Shown here: positions 1 through 7,795 of the stretch, in pieces
How the letters are laid out: the number at the start of each line of letters is the position of its first letter
How positions within the stretch are numbered: position 1 is the first letter of the stretch
Source: DASUFI01 sp036274635
GTDB taxonomy: Bacteria; Planctomycetota; B15-G4
Direction: 5' to 3'
Assembly (NCBI GenBank): GCA_036274635.1
Contig: DASUFI010000332.1
Coordinates: 1 to 10,740 of the forward strand
Length of the DNA stretch: 10,740 nt
Notes under the pieces: model-generated
Databases searched by the model: none
What the model was told of the DNA's origin: nothing
The model's input: only the letters and a program-made list of their open reading frames with translations
Translations under genes and position numbers: made by a program

Positions 1-37
1 ACGCGCATCGGGGCCATGATAGCGGGGTGGGTCAGGG

Positions 38-66
38 CTGACGGCGTGTCGCGCGGCGGATAGGCT
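38..66 (+). promoter_or_regulatory. Putative sigma70-like promoter of the carboxypeptidase-regulatory-like gene
   Basis: CTGACG at 38-43 and TAGGCT at 61-66 are separated by exactly 17 bases, the optimal spacing for a housekeeping-type promoter. The second hexamer lies 44 bases before the ATG at 111, leaving room for a leader of roughly 35 bases that contains the AGGGGG ribosome-binding site at 101-106. The first hexamer is also the right half of a small dyad, GTCAG-GG-CTGAC (31-42). The same TAGRCT hexamer recurs upstream of three other genes in the window. The assignment rests on pattern only. Confidence 0.45.
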
Positions 67-110
67 CGCTGGGTACCGGCGCAGTCCGTCCGCTGCGCCC
101 AGGGGGCCGC

Positions 111-845
111 ATGCGACGCGCGAGGTGGGTCCTCGCTGCCATGGGAGCCGTGGCGATCGTCATCTGGCTGCTGGTGCGGGAGGGCGAGGAGGCAGGGGGC
201 GGGCGCCCTGAGGCGGCGCGCACGGCGCCGGGCGCGACCTCGACGGACGTCGATGCCGATCGCCCCCCGCCCGCCGCAGTGGGGCTGTCTGTCCTCGAGG
301 AAGCCCCCGAACCCGAGCCCCTCGACGCCCTCGCGGCGTCCGCTGCGCGCGTCCGCGGACGCATTGTCGACGCGGCGGGCCAGCCGCAGCCTGGCGTCCG
401 GGTCGCGCTCGCCGCCAGCGTGGGCGGACCGCCCGACTCCCTGGCCTCCGTCGCCGCGCCACGCGCCCTGGCGCGTGACGCACGGCCCACCGACGACAAC
501 GGCGCCTTCGAGCTGCCGGCACGCGGCCCGACGAGCACGTTCTTCCTGCGCCTGCAGCGGTCCGACGGATCCACGCAGTGGCTCCAGGAGGTGCGCGTGC
601 TGCCCGGGGTCACCCTCGATCTGGGCGACCTCGTGCTGCGGGCGCCGCAACGCGTGACGGGCTTCGTCCGCGACACGCAGGGGCGACCCGTCGCCGGCGC
701 CGAGGTGCTGTGCGCCGACGCGCCCGTCTTCGTGCAGGCCTTCCTCCAATCGTGCGGCGCGCCCGTCGCGGCCGGCATCCTTCCAGGTCCGACTCGGCCC
801 GCGGCTGCGCGACGCGATCCGCGCCGGCCTGCTCGACGTGGGTGA
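111..845 (+). CDS. Membrane-anchored carboxypeptidase-regulatory-like domain protein, probably truncated or frameshifted
   Basis: The start ATG has AGGGGG (101-106) four bases upstream. Residues 1-7 are basic, and residues 8-22 form one hydrophobic segment that should anchor the protein in the inner membrane. A Pro/Ala/acidic linker follows (about 25-78). Residues 81-178 form one carboxypeptidase-regulatory-like beta-sandwich, with VRGRIVDAAGQPQPGVRV at the front, TDDNGAFELP in the middle and a GDLVLR end. A second copy opens at about 181 (VTGFVRDTQGRPVAGAEVL) but never reaches its Gly-x-Phe half. Family members of this kind often carry many such domains and are much longer than 244 residues. 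From about residue 224 the frame becomes Pro/Arg-rich shadow-like sequence, while the +1 frame keeps GC-ended codons to a stop at 853-855. This suggests a one-base frameshift near 780 or a deletion junction. The precise role is unknown; an extracytoplasmic scaffold or binding protein is likely. Confidence 0.62.
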   Translation: MRRARWVLAAMGAVAIVIWLLVREGEEAGGGRPEAARTAPGATSTDVDADRPPPAAVGLSVLEEAPEPEPLDALAASAARVRGRIVDAAGQPQPGVRVALAASVGGPPDSLASVAAPRALARDARPTDDNGAFELPARGPTSTFFLRLQRSDGSTQWLQEVRVLPGVTLDLGDLVLRAPQRVTGFVRDTQGRPVAGAEVLCADAPVFVQAFLQSCGAPVAAGILPGPTRPAAARRDPRRPARRG

Positions 846-855
846 CGACGTGTGA
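781..855 (+). other. Alternative-frame C-terminal tail of the preceding gene (frameshift candidate)
   Basis: In the frame beginning at 781 the sequence reads FQVRLGPRLRDAIRAGLLD and then VGDDV before TGA at 853-855. Nearly every codon ends in G or C, as in genuine genes here, whereas the annotated frame switches at 780 to codons such as ctt, cca and ggt. Removing one base around 780 would join residue 223 of the upstream protein to this tail. Whether this is a sequencing error, a true frameshift or the 3' remnant of another gene cannot be decided from the window. I do not recognise the tail. Confidence 0.4.
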
Positions 856-962
856 AGCTCCCCGCCGCTTGTCGTTCGCTGAATCACGAGTGGAGACGGG
901 CCGCTGCTGGCCAGCTTCCGGCCGATCCTCGTCGCGTGCGAGCCGACGGGGCGCTGACGGAG

Positions 963-989
963 CTGACCGGCACCCCCGGCCGGTAGACT
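963..989 (+). promoter_or_regulatory. Putative promoter of the acyl-CoA synthetase gene, apparently leaderless
   Basis: TAGACT at 984-989 ends only eight bases before the ATG at 998, and CTGACC lies at 963-968 (15-base spacing, shorter than ideal). If TAGACT is a -10 element, transcription would start at or next to the ATG. This agrees with the lack of any purine-rich ribosome-binding site between 985 and 997. The region 856-997 holds no convincing gene. Confidence 0.4.
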
Positions 990-997
990 CGCTGCCC

Positions 998-2704
<1,707 letters not shown>

Positions 2705-2726
2705 GGCGTGTCGCCGCGCCGTTGCG

Positions 2727-2903
2727 CTAGAACAGCGTGTACACGAAGGGGGCGACCAGCGGCATGCCCTGGATCACCACGAAGACCAGCGCAGCAGGCA
2801 GCAGGATGAGCAGCGCCGGCACCATCCACCAGTACGGACCGTTCCACAGGCCCTTGATGAGCTCCATCGAGGTGGACAGTCCGGTGCGCAGCTTGCCGGC
2901 CAT
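2727..2903 (-). CDS. DUF5989 (SxtK-like) small membrane protein
   Basis: This 58-residue ORF starts with ATG at 2903, with GGAAG (2911-2915) seven bases upstream, and ends at TAG (2727-2729). It begins with a short basic stretch (MAGKLRTGLS), continues with MELIKGLWNGPYWWMVP and one hydrophobic helix of about 20 residues (PALLILLPAALVFVVIQGM), and ends in LVAPFVYTLF. A Trp-rich entry to one membrane helix and a terminal APF(I/V)YTLF are the hallmark of DUF5989 proteins as I know them. That family includes SxtK-type proteins found beside O-carbamoyltransferases, for example in saxitoxin clusters; its function is unknown. A carbamoyltransferase lies 2.3 kb away in this window, which supports the assignment. 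It is transcribed divergently from the methyltransferase, with 87 bases between starts. Confidence 0.85.
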   Translation of the reverse strand: MAGKLRTGLSTSMELIKGLWNGPYWWMVPALLILLPAALVFVVIQGMPLVAPFVYTLF

Positions 2904-2946
2904 GCATGATCTTCCGTCGCGCGGCGCGCGGGCGCCGGGGCGCGGA

Positions 2947-2976
2947 AGCCTAACCCGTTCCGCGCGCTTCGGCCAG
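2947..2976 (-). promoter_or_regulatory. Putative promoter of the DUF5989-like gene
   Basis: On the minus strand TAGGCT (2952-2947) lies 43 bases before the start codon at 2903, with CTGGCC (2976-2971) 18 bases further upstream. Position and sequence match the proposed promoter of the first gene in the window. The methyltransferase gene starts at 2991 in the opposite direction, so this 87-base divergent region must serve both. I see no comparable element for the methyltransferase. Confidence 0.35.
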
Positions 2977-2990
2977 CCGGCGCCTGCCTC

Positions 2991-3818
2991 GTGAACCTCG
3001 CCGCGGTCAACGCCTTCTACGAGGTGCGGCCCTTCCCCGGCTATGCACCGGGGGACGACGCGACGGCCCTGCTCGACCGCTGCCGCGCGTCGCCCTTCCT
3101 GTCAGCCCTCGACCGCGCTATCGCACCGGACGCGCGAGTCCTCGAGGTGGGCTGCGGCACGGGCCAGCTCAGCAATTTCCTGGCCCTCGCGGCGCCGCGC
3201 CGGCACGTCCTCGGGCTGGACTACACGCGCGCTTCGCTGGCCGCCGCCGACGAGTTCCGCCGCCACGCCGGAGCCCGCAACCTGCAGCTCGCCCGCGCGG
3301 ACCTCTTCGCCATGCCGGCCCGCGCGCAGGCCTTCGACGTGGTCATCTGCCGCGGCGTCGTGCACCACACCCCCGACCCCGAAGGCGCCATCCGCGAGGT
3401 CTGCGCGCGCGTCGCGCCTGGCGGCCACCTCGTGCTCGGCTTCTACGAGCGCGTCGCGCGCCTGCCCCACCGCCTGCGCCGCGCCTTCTCGCGCGGCGGC
3501 AACCACCCCATCCGCCTCCTCGACGCCGTCCTGCGCCGCCGCGACCTGGACGAGGACAAGAAGCGCACCTGGATCGAGGACCAGTACCGCCACCCGCTGG
3601 AGGTCAGCCTGTCCTTCCTGCGCGTCTTCGACCTGGTCAGCAGCGCGGGCTTCGCGTGGGTGGCCTCGGTGCCGCCGGCGCCGGTGGCCGGGCTCTTCGA
3701 CGCCACGCCGCTGCCCTCGCGCAACGCGCTGCGCTGGCGCCGCGTCGAGTGGGCCTGGCGCTGCGTGAAGGACGAGGACGCGGGGCTGGTGTGCCTGGTG
3801 GCGCGCAGGGCGCGGTGA
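2991..3818 (+). CDS. Class I SAM-dependent methyltransferase
   Basis: The 275-residue protein has a Rossmann-type methyltransferase fold. The SAM-binding glycine motif VLEVGCGTGQ spans residues 50-59, the acidic end of strand 2 is in GLDYTR (75-80), and the motif IV region is FDVVICRGVVHHTPDP (115-130), followed by VAPGGHLVLGFY (141-152). The N-terminus, FYEVRPFPGY (9-18), and the later WIEDQYRHPLEVS (194-206) match a methyltransferase family often seen in secondary-metabolite or cell-surface loci. The methyl acceptor is unknown. I chose the GTG at 2991 because the FYE-PFPGY segment opens the family and there is no ATG in frame nearby; no clear ribosome-binding site precedes it. It converges with the glycosyltransferase gene (24 bases between stops), and both flank a compact hairpin. 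It probably modifies the same product as the carbamoyl- and glycosyltransferases, by inference from neighbourhood. Confidence 0.88.
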   Translation: MNLAAVNAFYEVRPFPGYAPGDDATALLDRCRASPFLSALDRAIAPDARVLEVGCGTGQLSNFLALAAPRRHVLGLDYTRASLAAADEFRRHAGARNLQLARADLFAMPARAQAFDVVICRGVVHHTPDPEGAIREVCARVAPGGHLVLGFYERVARLPHRLRRAFSRGGNHPIRLLDAVLRRRDLDEDKKRTWIEDQYRHPLEVSLSFLRVFDLVSSAGFAWVASVPPAPVAGLFDATPLPSRNALRWRRVEWAWRCVKDEDAGLVCLVARRAR

Positions 3819-3835
3819 CGCGGCCCGAGCGCGCG

Positions 3836-3853
3836 GCGGGGCTCACGCCCCGC
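3836..3853. terminator. Hairpin between convergent genes, possible bidirectional terminator
   Basis: GCGGGGC (3836-3842) and GCCCCGC (3847-3853) form a perfect seven-base-pair stem with a TCAC loop. It lies between the methyltransferase stop (3818) and the glycosyltransferase C-terminus, and the glycosyltransferase stop codon is in the loop. No T-run follows on either strand, so it is not a classical intrinsic terminator. In such GC-rich DNA a seven-base stem can arise by chance. Confidence 0.35.
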
Positions 3854-5123
3854 GCACGTGCGCCGTCTCGATGACCTTGCAGGAGGCGCCGATCGGGTCG
3901 CCGTAGCCCTGCTCCTGGCGCGCCTTGCGCGCCGCGGCCGGGATCGTGGTGGACGTGAGCAGCTTGCCCAGCGCCTCGTCCGCGCGGCGCGCGCCCCACT
4001 GGCGGGCCGGCAGCATGAGTCCGGCACCGAGGTCCGTGACGCGCGAGGCATTGTCGAACTGGTCGTAGGCGCGCGGCGTGACCAGCTGCGGCACGCCCGC
4101 GGCGAGGCCCTGCGCGACGCTCCCGATGCCGCCGTGCGTCACGAAGGCGGCGCAGCGCGGCAGCACGCGGCTGAAGGGCACGTAGAAGGCATGGAAGACG
4201 TCGCCGCCCGCCAGGCTGCCGACCTCGGGCACCGTCGAGACGAGCAGCGCGCGCCGGCCCAGCGACCGCGCCGCGCGCACGCCGGCCGCGAAGAAGTCGC
4301 GCGGCGTGACGTTGGCCGAGCCGGCGGAGAAGGCCACGGGCGGGTGCCCGTCGTCCAGCCACGCCTCGAGTTCGGACCCGAGCGGCCGGTATTCGGCGTC
4401 ATCGTAGAGCGGGAAGCCCACGCGGCTGGTAAAGGGCGGCCAGTCGGGCTGCGGCGCCGCGAACCAGTCGGGCCACAGGCACAACAGCTCGTCGGGCGAG
4501 TGTGCCCAGCCGCGGAAGATGCCTCGCACCGGCGCCAGCCCCAGGTGCTTGCGCAGGGCGTCGAGGTCCGGGCCGATCCACTTGTCCACCTTCTTGTCGG
4601 CCATGCGGAAGAGCGCCGCCTTCACGAACTTGGGCGTGAACGACGGCAGCGACAGCCCGGGGTACTTCGGCGCGCGGTGCACCGAGAAGAAGGCCGACGG
4701 CGCGAGGTGCAGCGTGACCAGCGGCACGTCGGCGGCGCGGCCGAGCTTCTCCCGCAGCAGGCGTGCGCCCAGGGCCAGGACGCCGCTCACGACCACCGTC
4801 TGGCCCGGCACGACGAAGCCGCGCAGCAGGTCGAATTGCAGGCGCATCGTGGGCGCGACGCCCTTGCGCAGCACCAGCTGGAGGCCGCGCTGCGGGTGCC
4901 AGAGGTCCGGGTTGCCGGTGAGCTCGCGCATCTGGTCGCTGGTGCCGTTGGCCAGGAAGCGCAGGCCGGCGGACTCGACCGAGCCGCGGAAGTCCTCGTT
5001 GGCGAGGACGATGACCTCGTGCCCGCGGGCCTTGAGCGCGCGCCCGATCGCGATGAACGGGAGCGTGTCGCCCGCCGAGCCGAAGGTGTTCATCAGGATG
5101 CGCATCGGCCGCGATGTTGGCAT
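3843..5123 (-). CDS. GT1-family (UGT/rhamnosyltransferase-like) glycosyltransferase
   Basis: This GT-B-fold enzyme (426 residues) should move a sugar from a nucleotide-sugar donor to a small acceptor. The N-terminal domain opens with MRILMNTFGSAGDTLPFIAI (7-26), the acceptor-side motif typical of MGT/RhlB-like enzymes. The C-terminal donor-binding domain contains VAFSAGSANV (263-272) and FVTHGGIGSVAQGLAAGVP (327-345), with His330 in the donor motif, then LVTPRAYDQFDNA (347-359), which resembles RhlB and the plant/bacterial UGT signature. There is no signal peptide or membrane segment, so it acts in the cytoplasm. Donor and acceptor cannot be deduced. Two starts are possible: ATG at 5123 (used here) or ATG at 5105, six residues later. 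Neither has a clear ribosome-binding site, and both fall within an inverted repeat. It lies 43 bases downstream of the carbamoyltransferase on the same strand and probably shares its transcript. Confidence 0.9.
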   Translation of the reverse strand: MPTSRPMRILMNTFGSAGDTLPFIAIGRALKARGHEVIVLANEDFRGSVESAGLRFLANGTSDQMRELTGNPDLWHPQRGLQLVLRKGVAPTMRLQFDLLRGFVVPGQTVVVSGVLALGARLLREKLGRAADVPLVTLHLAPSAFFSVHRAPKYPGLSLPSFTPKFVKAALFRMADKKVDKWIGPDLDALRKHLGLAPVRGIFRGWAHSPDELLCLWPDWFAAPQPDWPPFTSRVGFPLYDDAEYRPLGSELEAWLDDGHPPVAFSAGSANVTPRDFFAAGVRAARSLGRRALLVSTVPEVGSLAGGDVFHAFYVPFSRVLPRCAAFVTHGGIGSVAQGLAAGVPQLVTPRAYDQFDNASRVTDLGAGLMLPARQWGARRADEALGKLLTSTTIPAAARKARQEQGYGDPIGASCKVIETAHVRGA

Positions 5124-5140
5124 CGGTGGGCGGCCGATGC
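5102..5140 (-). promoter_or_regulatory. Inverted repeat enclosing the glycosyltransferase start codons
   Basis: GCATCGGCCG (5102-5111) and CGGCCGATGC (5131-5140) are perfect ten-base inverted repeats separated by 19 bases. In the minus-strand mRNA the ATG at 5123 lies in the loop and the alternative ATG at 5105 lies in the 3' arm. Just upstream in the mRNA, GGCGCC (5145-5150) and GGCGCC (5155-5160) can form a second, smaller hairpin directly after the carbamoyltransferase stop. The arrangement could lower or gate translation of the glycosyltransferase, or mark an RNA processing site. The repeat is seen directly; the function is inference. Confidence 0.4.
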
Positions 5141-5166
5141 CACTGGCGCCGCGGGGCGCCGCCGAG

Positions 5167-6873
5167 CTAGCGCGCGGCCGGCTCGCGCGTCAGGAGCCGG
5201 TCCTCCACCACCACGGCGGGCAGGCCGCTGCGCTCCCACAGCGCGCGGGCGTCCTCGGCGCCGCGCACGAGCGGGTCGCCGCGCTGGTTGAGCGAGGTGT
5301 GCAGCAGGACGGGCACGCCCGAGTGCTTGTCCCACTCGACCAGCAGGCGGTGCAGGGCCGGGTCCTCGGCAGCGTGCACCAGCTGCGGGCGGCTGTGGCC
5401 GTCGATGTGCACGATGGCGCGCAGCATCTCGCGCGTGCGCGGGCGGGCCGGCACCGCGATCTGCATCCAGCGCAGCGGCCACTCGGCGCCGGCGGGCAGG
5501 TCGAAGAACTCCGCGGCGCGCTCGGCGGGCACGACGGGCGAGAAGGGCCGGAAGGACTCGCGCCGCTTTACGGCGACGTTGACGCGCGCGCGGCCGTCCT
5601 CGCGGCGCGGGTCGGCCAGCAGCGCGCGGTGCCCCAGGCTGCGCGGCCCCCACTCGCCGCGGCCGCGCACCCAGCCGACCATGCCGTCGCGCTGCAGGTG
5701 CTCGAGCAGCGCCGTGAGCACCGCGCGCTCGCCGGCCAGCGGCGCGCCGCCCAGCTCGGTGACGTCGGGCGCCTCGCCCAGGAACACCGGCGCCGGCCGC
5801 TCGCGCGGCGCGCCGGCGCCGGCCGCGGCCGCGTCCACCCACAGCGCGGCACCCAGCGCGGCGCCGTCGTCGCCGGCGGCCGGCGGGATGAAGAGCTTCC
5901 GGAACGGGCCGTCGCGCAGCAGGCGCGCGCAGGCGCGCGGGTTCAGCGCGAGCTCGCCGCCGAAGCACAGCGCCTCGGTGGGCACGCGCTTGTACAACCC
6001 CGCGGCGAGGTGCAGCAGCGCCTCCTCCGCCAGCCGCTGCACGCTCGCGGCCAGGTCCGCGTCGCGCGCATCGGGCGTGGCCGTGCGCAGCGGCGCGCCC
6101 GGCGCGCGGGGGGAGCCCAGCCGGTCGCACAGCGCCTGGCCGTAGAGGCGCTCGCCGTCGAAGGCGAAGCGGAAGGGCTTCTGGTCGACGCGATAGCTGC
6201 CGTCGTCCTCACGCCGCACCAGCTCGGTGAGCCAGGGCAGGAAGCGCGGCGCGCCCAGCGCGGCCAGCTCCATGACGCGCTGCTCGCCGCCGCCCGGCGG
6301 GAAGCCGAGGAACTCCGTCACCGCCGAGTACAGCAGCGAGAGCGAGTGCGGGAAGTGCACCTCGCCCAGCGGCTGCAGCGTCGTCCCTGCCCCGCGCCAC
6401 AGGCTGGTGCAGGCCCACTCGCCCGCGCCGTCCACGATGAGCACGGCCGCCTCCTCGAAGGGCGAGGGCAGGAAGGCCGCCGCCGCGTGCGCCGCGTGGT
6501 GCTCGCAGAAGAGCACCTTCTCCGGCGGCACCCCGAGGTCGCCCGCGATGCGCCCACGGATCCACAGGCGGTCGCCCAGCCAGGTGAAGAGGCTCTTCGG
6601 GAAGGTGGTGATGGAGCGCGGGAAGGCCCGCAGCTGGCAGGCCAGCACGCGCTCGAACTGGCGCAGCGGCTTGACGTGGAAGACCACCGCGTCCAGCTCG
6701 CGCGGCTGCAGGCCGGCCTCGCGCAGGCACCAGCGCGCGGCGCGGCGCGGGAAGGCCGGGTCGTGGTGCACGCGCGTGAAGCGCTCCTCGGCGCTGGCCG
6801 CCACCACGCGCCCGTCCACGACGAGCGCCGCCGCCGCGTCGCGGCCGAAGGCGGACAGCCCCAGGACGCGCAT
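5167..6873 (-). CDS. Carbamoyltransferase (NodU/TobZ/SxtI family, COG2192-type)
   Basis: This 568-residue cytoplasmic enzyme should use carbamoyl phosphate and ATP to make carbamoyl-adenylate and pass the carbamoyl group to an acceptor hydroxyl. The N-terminal Kae1-like domain has VLGLSAFGRDAAAALVVDG (3-21), AEERFTR (28-34), the metal-binding HHAAH (125-129), IVDGAGEW (146-153) and FPHSLSLLYSAVTEFLGF (174-191). The C-terminal domain has GRGEWGPRSLGHRALLADPR (404-423), KRRESFRPFSPVV (436-448), HIDGHSRPQ (489-497) and PVLLHTSLNQRGDPLV (521-536). Several usually conserved positions differ: His-Asp near residue 11 is Arg-Asp, the Gly-Gly-Val-Ala-Leu-Asn loop reads GELALN (306-311), and NTSFN is HTSLN (525-529). 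I chose the ATG at 6873 because the family begins MxxLGLSA; it follows the ferritin-like stop by five bases, so translation is probably coupled. The acceptor is unknown. Confidence 0.92.
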   Translation of the reverse strand: MRVLGLSAFGRDAAAALVVDGRVVAASAEERFTRVHHDPAFPRRAARWCLREAGLQPRELDAVVFHVKPLRQFERVLACQLRAFPRSITTFPKSLFTWLGDRLWIRGRIAGDLGVPPEKVLFCEHHAAHAAAAFLPSPFEEAAVLIVDGAGEWACTSLWRGAGTTLQPLGEVHFPHSLSLLYSAVTEFLGFPPGGGEQRVMELAALGAPRFLPWLTELVRREDDGSYRVDQKPFRFAFDGERLYGQALCDRLGSPRAPGAPLRTATPDARDADLAASVQRLAEEALLHLAAGLYKRVPTEALCFGGELALNPRACARLLRDGPFRKLFIPPAAGDDGAALGAALWVDAAAAGAGAPRERPAPVFLGEAPDVTELGGAPLAGERAVLTALLEHLQRDGMVGWVRGRGEWGPRSLGHRALLADPRREDGRARVNVAVKRRESFRPFSPVVPAERAAEFFDLPAGAEWPLRWMQIAVPARPRTREMLRAIVHIDGHSRPQLVHAAEDPALHRLLVEWDKHSGVPVLLHTSLNQRGDPLVRGAEDARALWERSGLPAVVVEDRLLTREPAAR

Positions 6874-6878
6874 CCGGA

Positions 6879-7691
6879 TCAGATCTGCGTCCGCACCGCC
6901 GCCAGCGAATCCCCCGCGCGCGTGGCCGTCCTCCGCGGGGCGCGCCAGCCCGGCTTGTCGCGCCCGCCGCGCGCCAGCAGGCCGAAGGGCAGCAGCACGG
7001 TGCAGTACAGCGCCACCAGCGCCACCCGGCCGAAGTTGCCGCCGGCGCGCACGCCCAGCCGCTTCCACGCGCCCAGCAGCCGGTTCTGGCGCGCGTCCTT
7101 GAGCGCCCGCTTGACCTCGTCCCGGCGGCCGTGCGCGCGCCAGCCGTCCAGCATCGCGCGCGTCCAGGCCACGTGGTAGTGCTCGTCGCGCAGGATGGTC
7201 TCGAAGATGCCATGCGTGGTGGCGTCGGCGCGCGTGAGGTCCGCGTGCAGCTTGAAGAGCTTCGCGGCGCGCTCCTCGGCGACGTGCAGCATGGCCACGT
7301 AAGGCACCTCGCCCAGCTCGTCCAGCAGGCCGATGGAGAGGAAGCCGTGCGTGTCCACCTCGTGCGCCGGCCGCCCGCGCGAGAGGTCGTAGGCCGCGTC
7401 GCCGGCCACGTCGGTGCCCGCCGCGCTGGCCGCCGCCATGGACGCACCGCCCGCCGCGCGCAGCTCCTCCGCGCGCCGCCGGAACAGCGCGGCGTGGCGC
7501 AGCTCGTCGCCCGCGTGCCGCTCGAGGTGCCGGCGCAGCTCCGGATCGCCCACGCGCCGCGCCGCCGACGCGATGTCCCGCCCGCCGTCGGCCTCCGTGC
7601 GCGCAAAGCTCTCCAGGGTGAGCAAGGTGCGTGCGGGATCGGCCCAGACGGCGCGGCTGCGCGCGCGAAGCAGCAGGTCTCCCGGATTCAT
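6879..7691 (-). CDS. Ferritin-like diiron protein with C-terminal membrane anchor
   Basis: The 270-residue protein is mostly helical and carries a ferritin-like iron-ligand pattern: Glu33 in RTEADGGRDI, Glu63 and His66 in GDELRHAALF, Glu139/140 in LHVAEERAAKLF, and Glu170 and His173 in LRDEHYHVAW. That E, ExxH, E, ExxH order supports a diiron site, so an oxygen-dependent oxidation or desaturation is plausible, though rubrerythrin-like peroxidase or iron binding cannot be excluded. Residues 220-240 (GRVALVALYCTVLLPFGLLA within them) form a likely transmembrane helix near the C-terminus, which would hold the domain at the membrane. I chose ATG 7691 because GGGGG (7701-7697) lies five bases upstream; a GTG at 7697 would overlap that site and add two residues. 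A TAGACT element sits 28 bases before the start. It leads directly into the carbamoyltransferase, implying a shared pathway. Confidence 0.82.
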   Translation of the reverse strand: MNPGDLLLRARSRAVWADPARTLLTLESFARTEADGGRDIASAARRVGDPELRRHLERHAGDELRHAALFRRRAEELRAAGGASMAAASAAGTDVAGDAAYDLSRGRPAHEVDTHGFLSIGLLDELGEVPYVAMLHVAEERAAKLFKLHADLTRADATTHGIFETILRDEHYHVAWTRAMLDGWRAHGRRDEVKRALKDARQNRLLGAWKRLGVRAGGNFGRVALVALYCTVLLPFGLLARGGRDKPGWRAPRRTATRAGDSLAAVRTQI

Positions 7692-7696
7692 CGGCA

Positions 7697-7701
7697 CCCC
7701 C
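7697..7701 (-). promoter_or_regulatory. Ribosome-binding site deciding the ferritin-like start
   Basis: The minus strand reads GGGGG here, five bases before ATG 7691. The alternative in-frame GTG (7697-7695) uses the last G of this run, so it would be left without a purine-rich site at a proper distance. Confidence 0.45.
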
Positions 7702-7719
7702 AGCGATGCGAGGGCGCGC

Positions 7720-7725
7720 AGTCTA
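7720..7725 (-). promoter_or_regulatory. Putative -10 element of the ferritin-like/carbamoyltransferase/glycosyltransferase unit
   Basis: TAGACT on the minus strand lies 28 bases before the ATG at 7691 and is identical to the element before the acyl-CoA synthetase. No good -35 hexamer is visible 16-18 bases upstream, so the call depends on the recurrence of the hexamer. It sits in the 93-base gap after the small-protein gene, the natural place for a promoter of the three-gene block. Confidence 0.35.
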
Positions 7726-7773
7726 CACGGAGAGGGGCACCCCGGGCGCTGCCGATGGCCTGTTCTGGATGGG

Positions 7774-7795
7774 CCGGCTGCGGGTCAGGAGCCGG
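7774..7795 (-). terminator. Weak stem-loop at the end of the small-protein gene
   Basis: CCGGCT (7774-7779) and AGCCGG (7790-7795) form a six-base stem around the stop codon of the 63-residue ORF (7785-7787). No T-run follows. It could terminate the DUF6941/small-protein transcript upstream of the next proposed promoter, but such stems are common by chance in this composition. Confidence 0.22.

Noticed and set aside
1..17. Possible start of a minus-strand gene leaving the left edge (ATG at 17-15, then GCC CCG ATG CGC).
   Set aside because: Only five codons are visible, with no ribosome-binding site, so it cannot be supported.
1..63. Open frame on the plus strand ending at TAG 61-63, possibly the end of a gene entering from the left.
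   Set aside because: Codons such as ata, agg, ggg and gct do not match the codon bias of genuine genes here, and the TAG is part of a likely promoter element.
906..915. Perfect ten-base palindrome GCTGGCCAGC in the gap before the acyl-CoA synthetase.
   Set aside because: A single GC-rich palindrome of this length is expected by chance and is not repeated near other genes.
578..997. N-terminal extension of the acyl-CoA synthetase frame.
   Set aside because: The extension is Arg/Ala/Pro-rich shadow sequence overlapping the upstream gene; the family begins near the ATG at 998.
2737..2994. Plus-strand 85-residue open frame.
   Set aside because: It is antisense to the DUF5989-like gene, which has a recognisable protein signature and a ribosome-binding site.
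4519..7179. An 886-residue plus-strand open frame spanning three genes.
   Set aside because: It is rich in Arg, Ala, Gln and His with no domain, and lies opposite the glycosyltransferase, carbamoyltransferase and ferritin-like genes.
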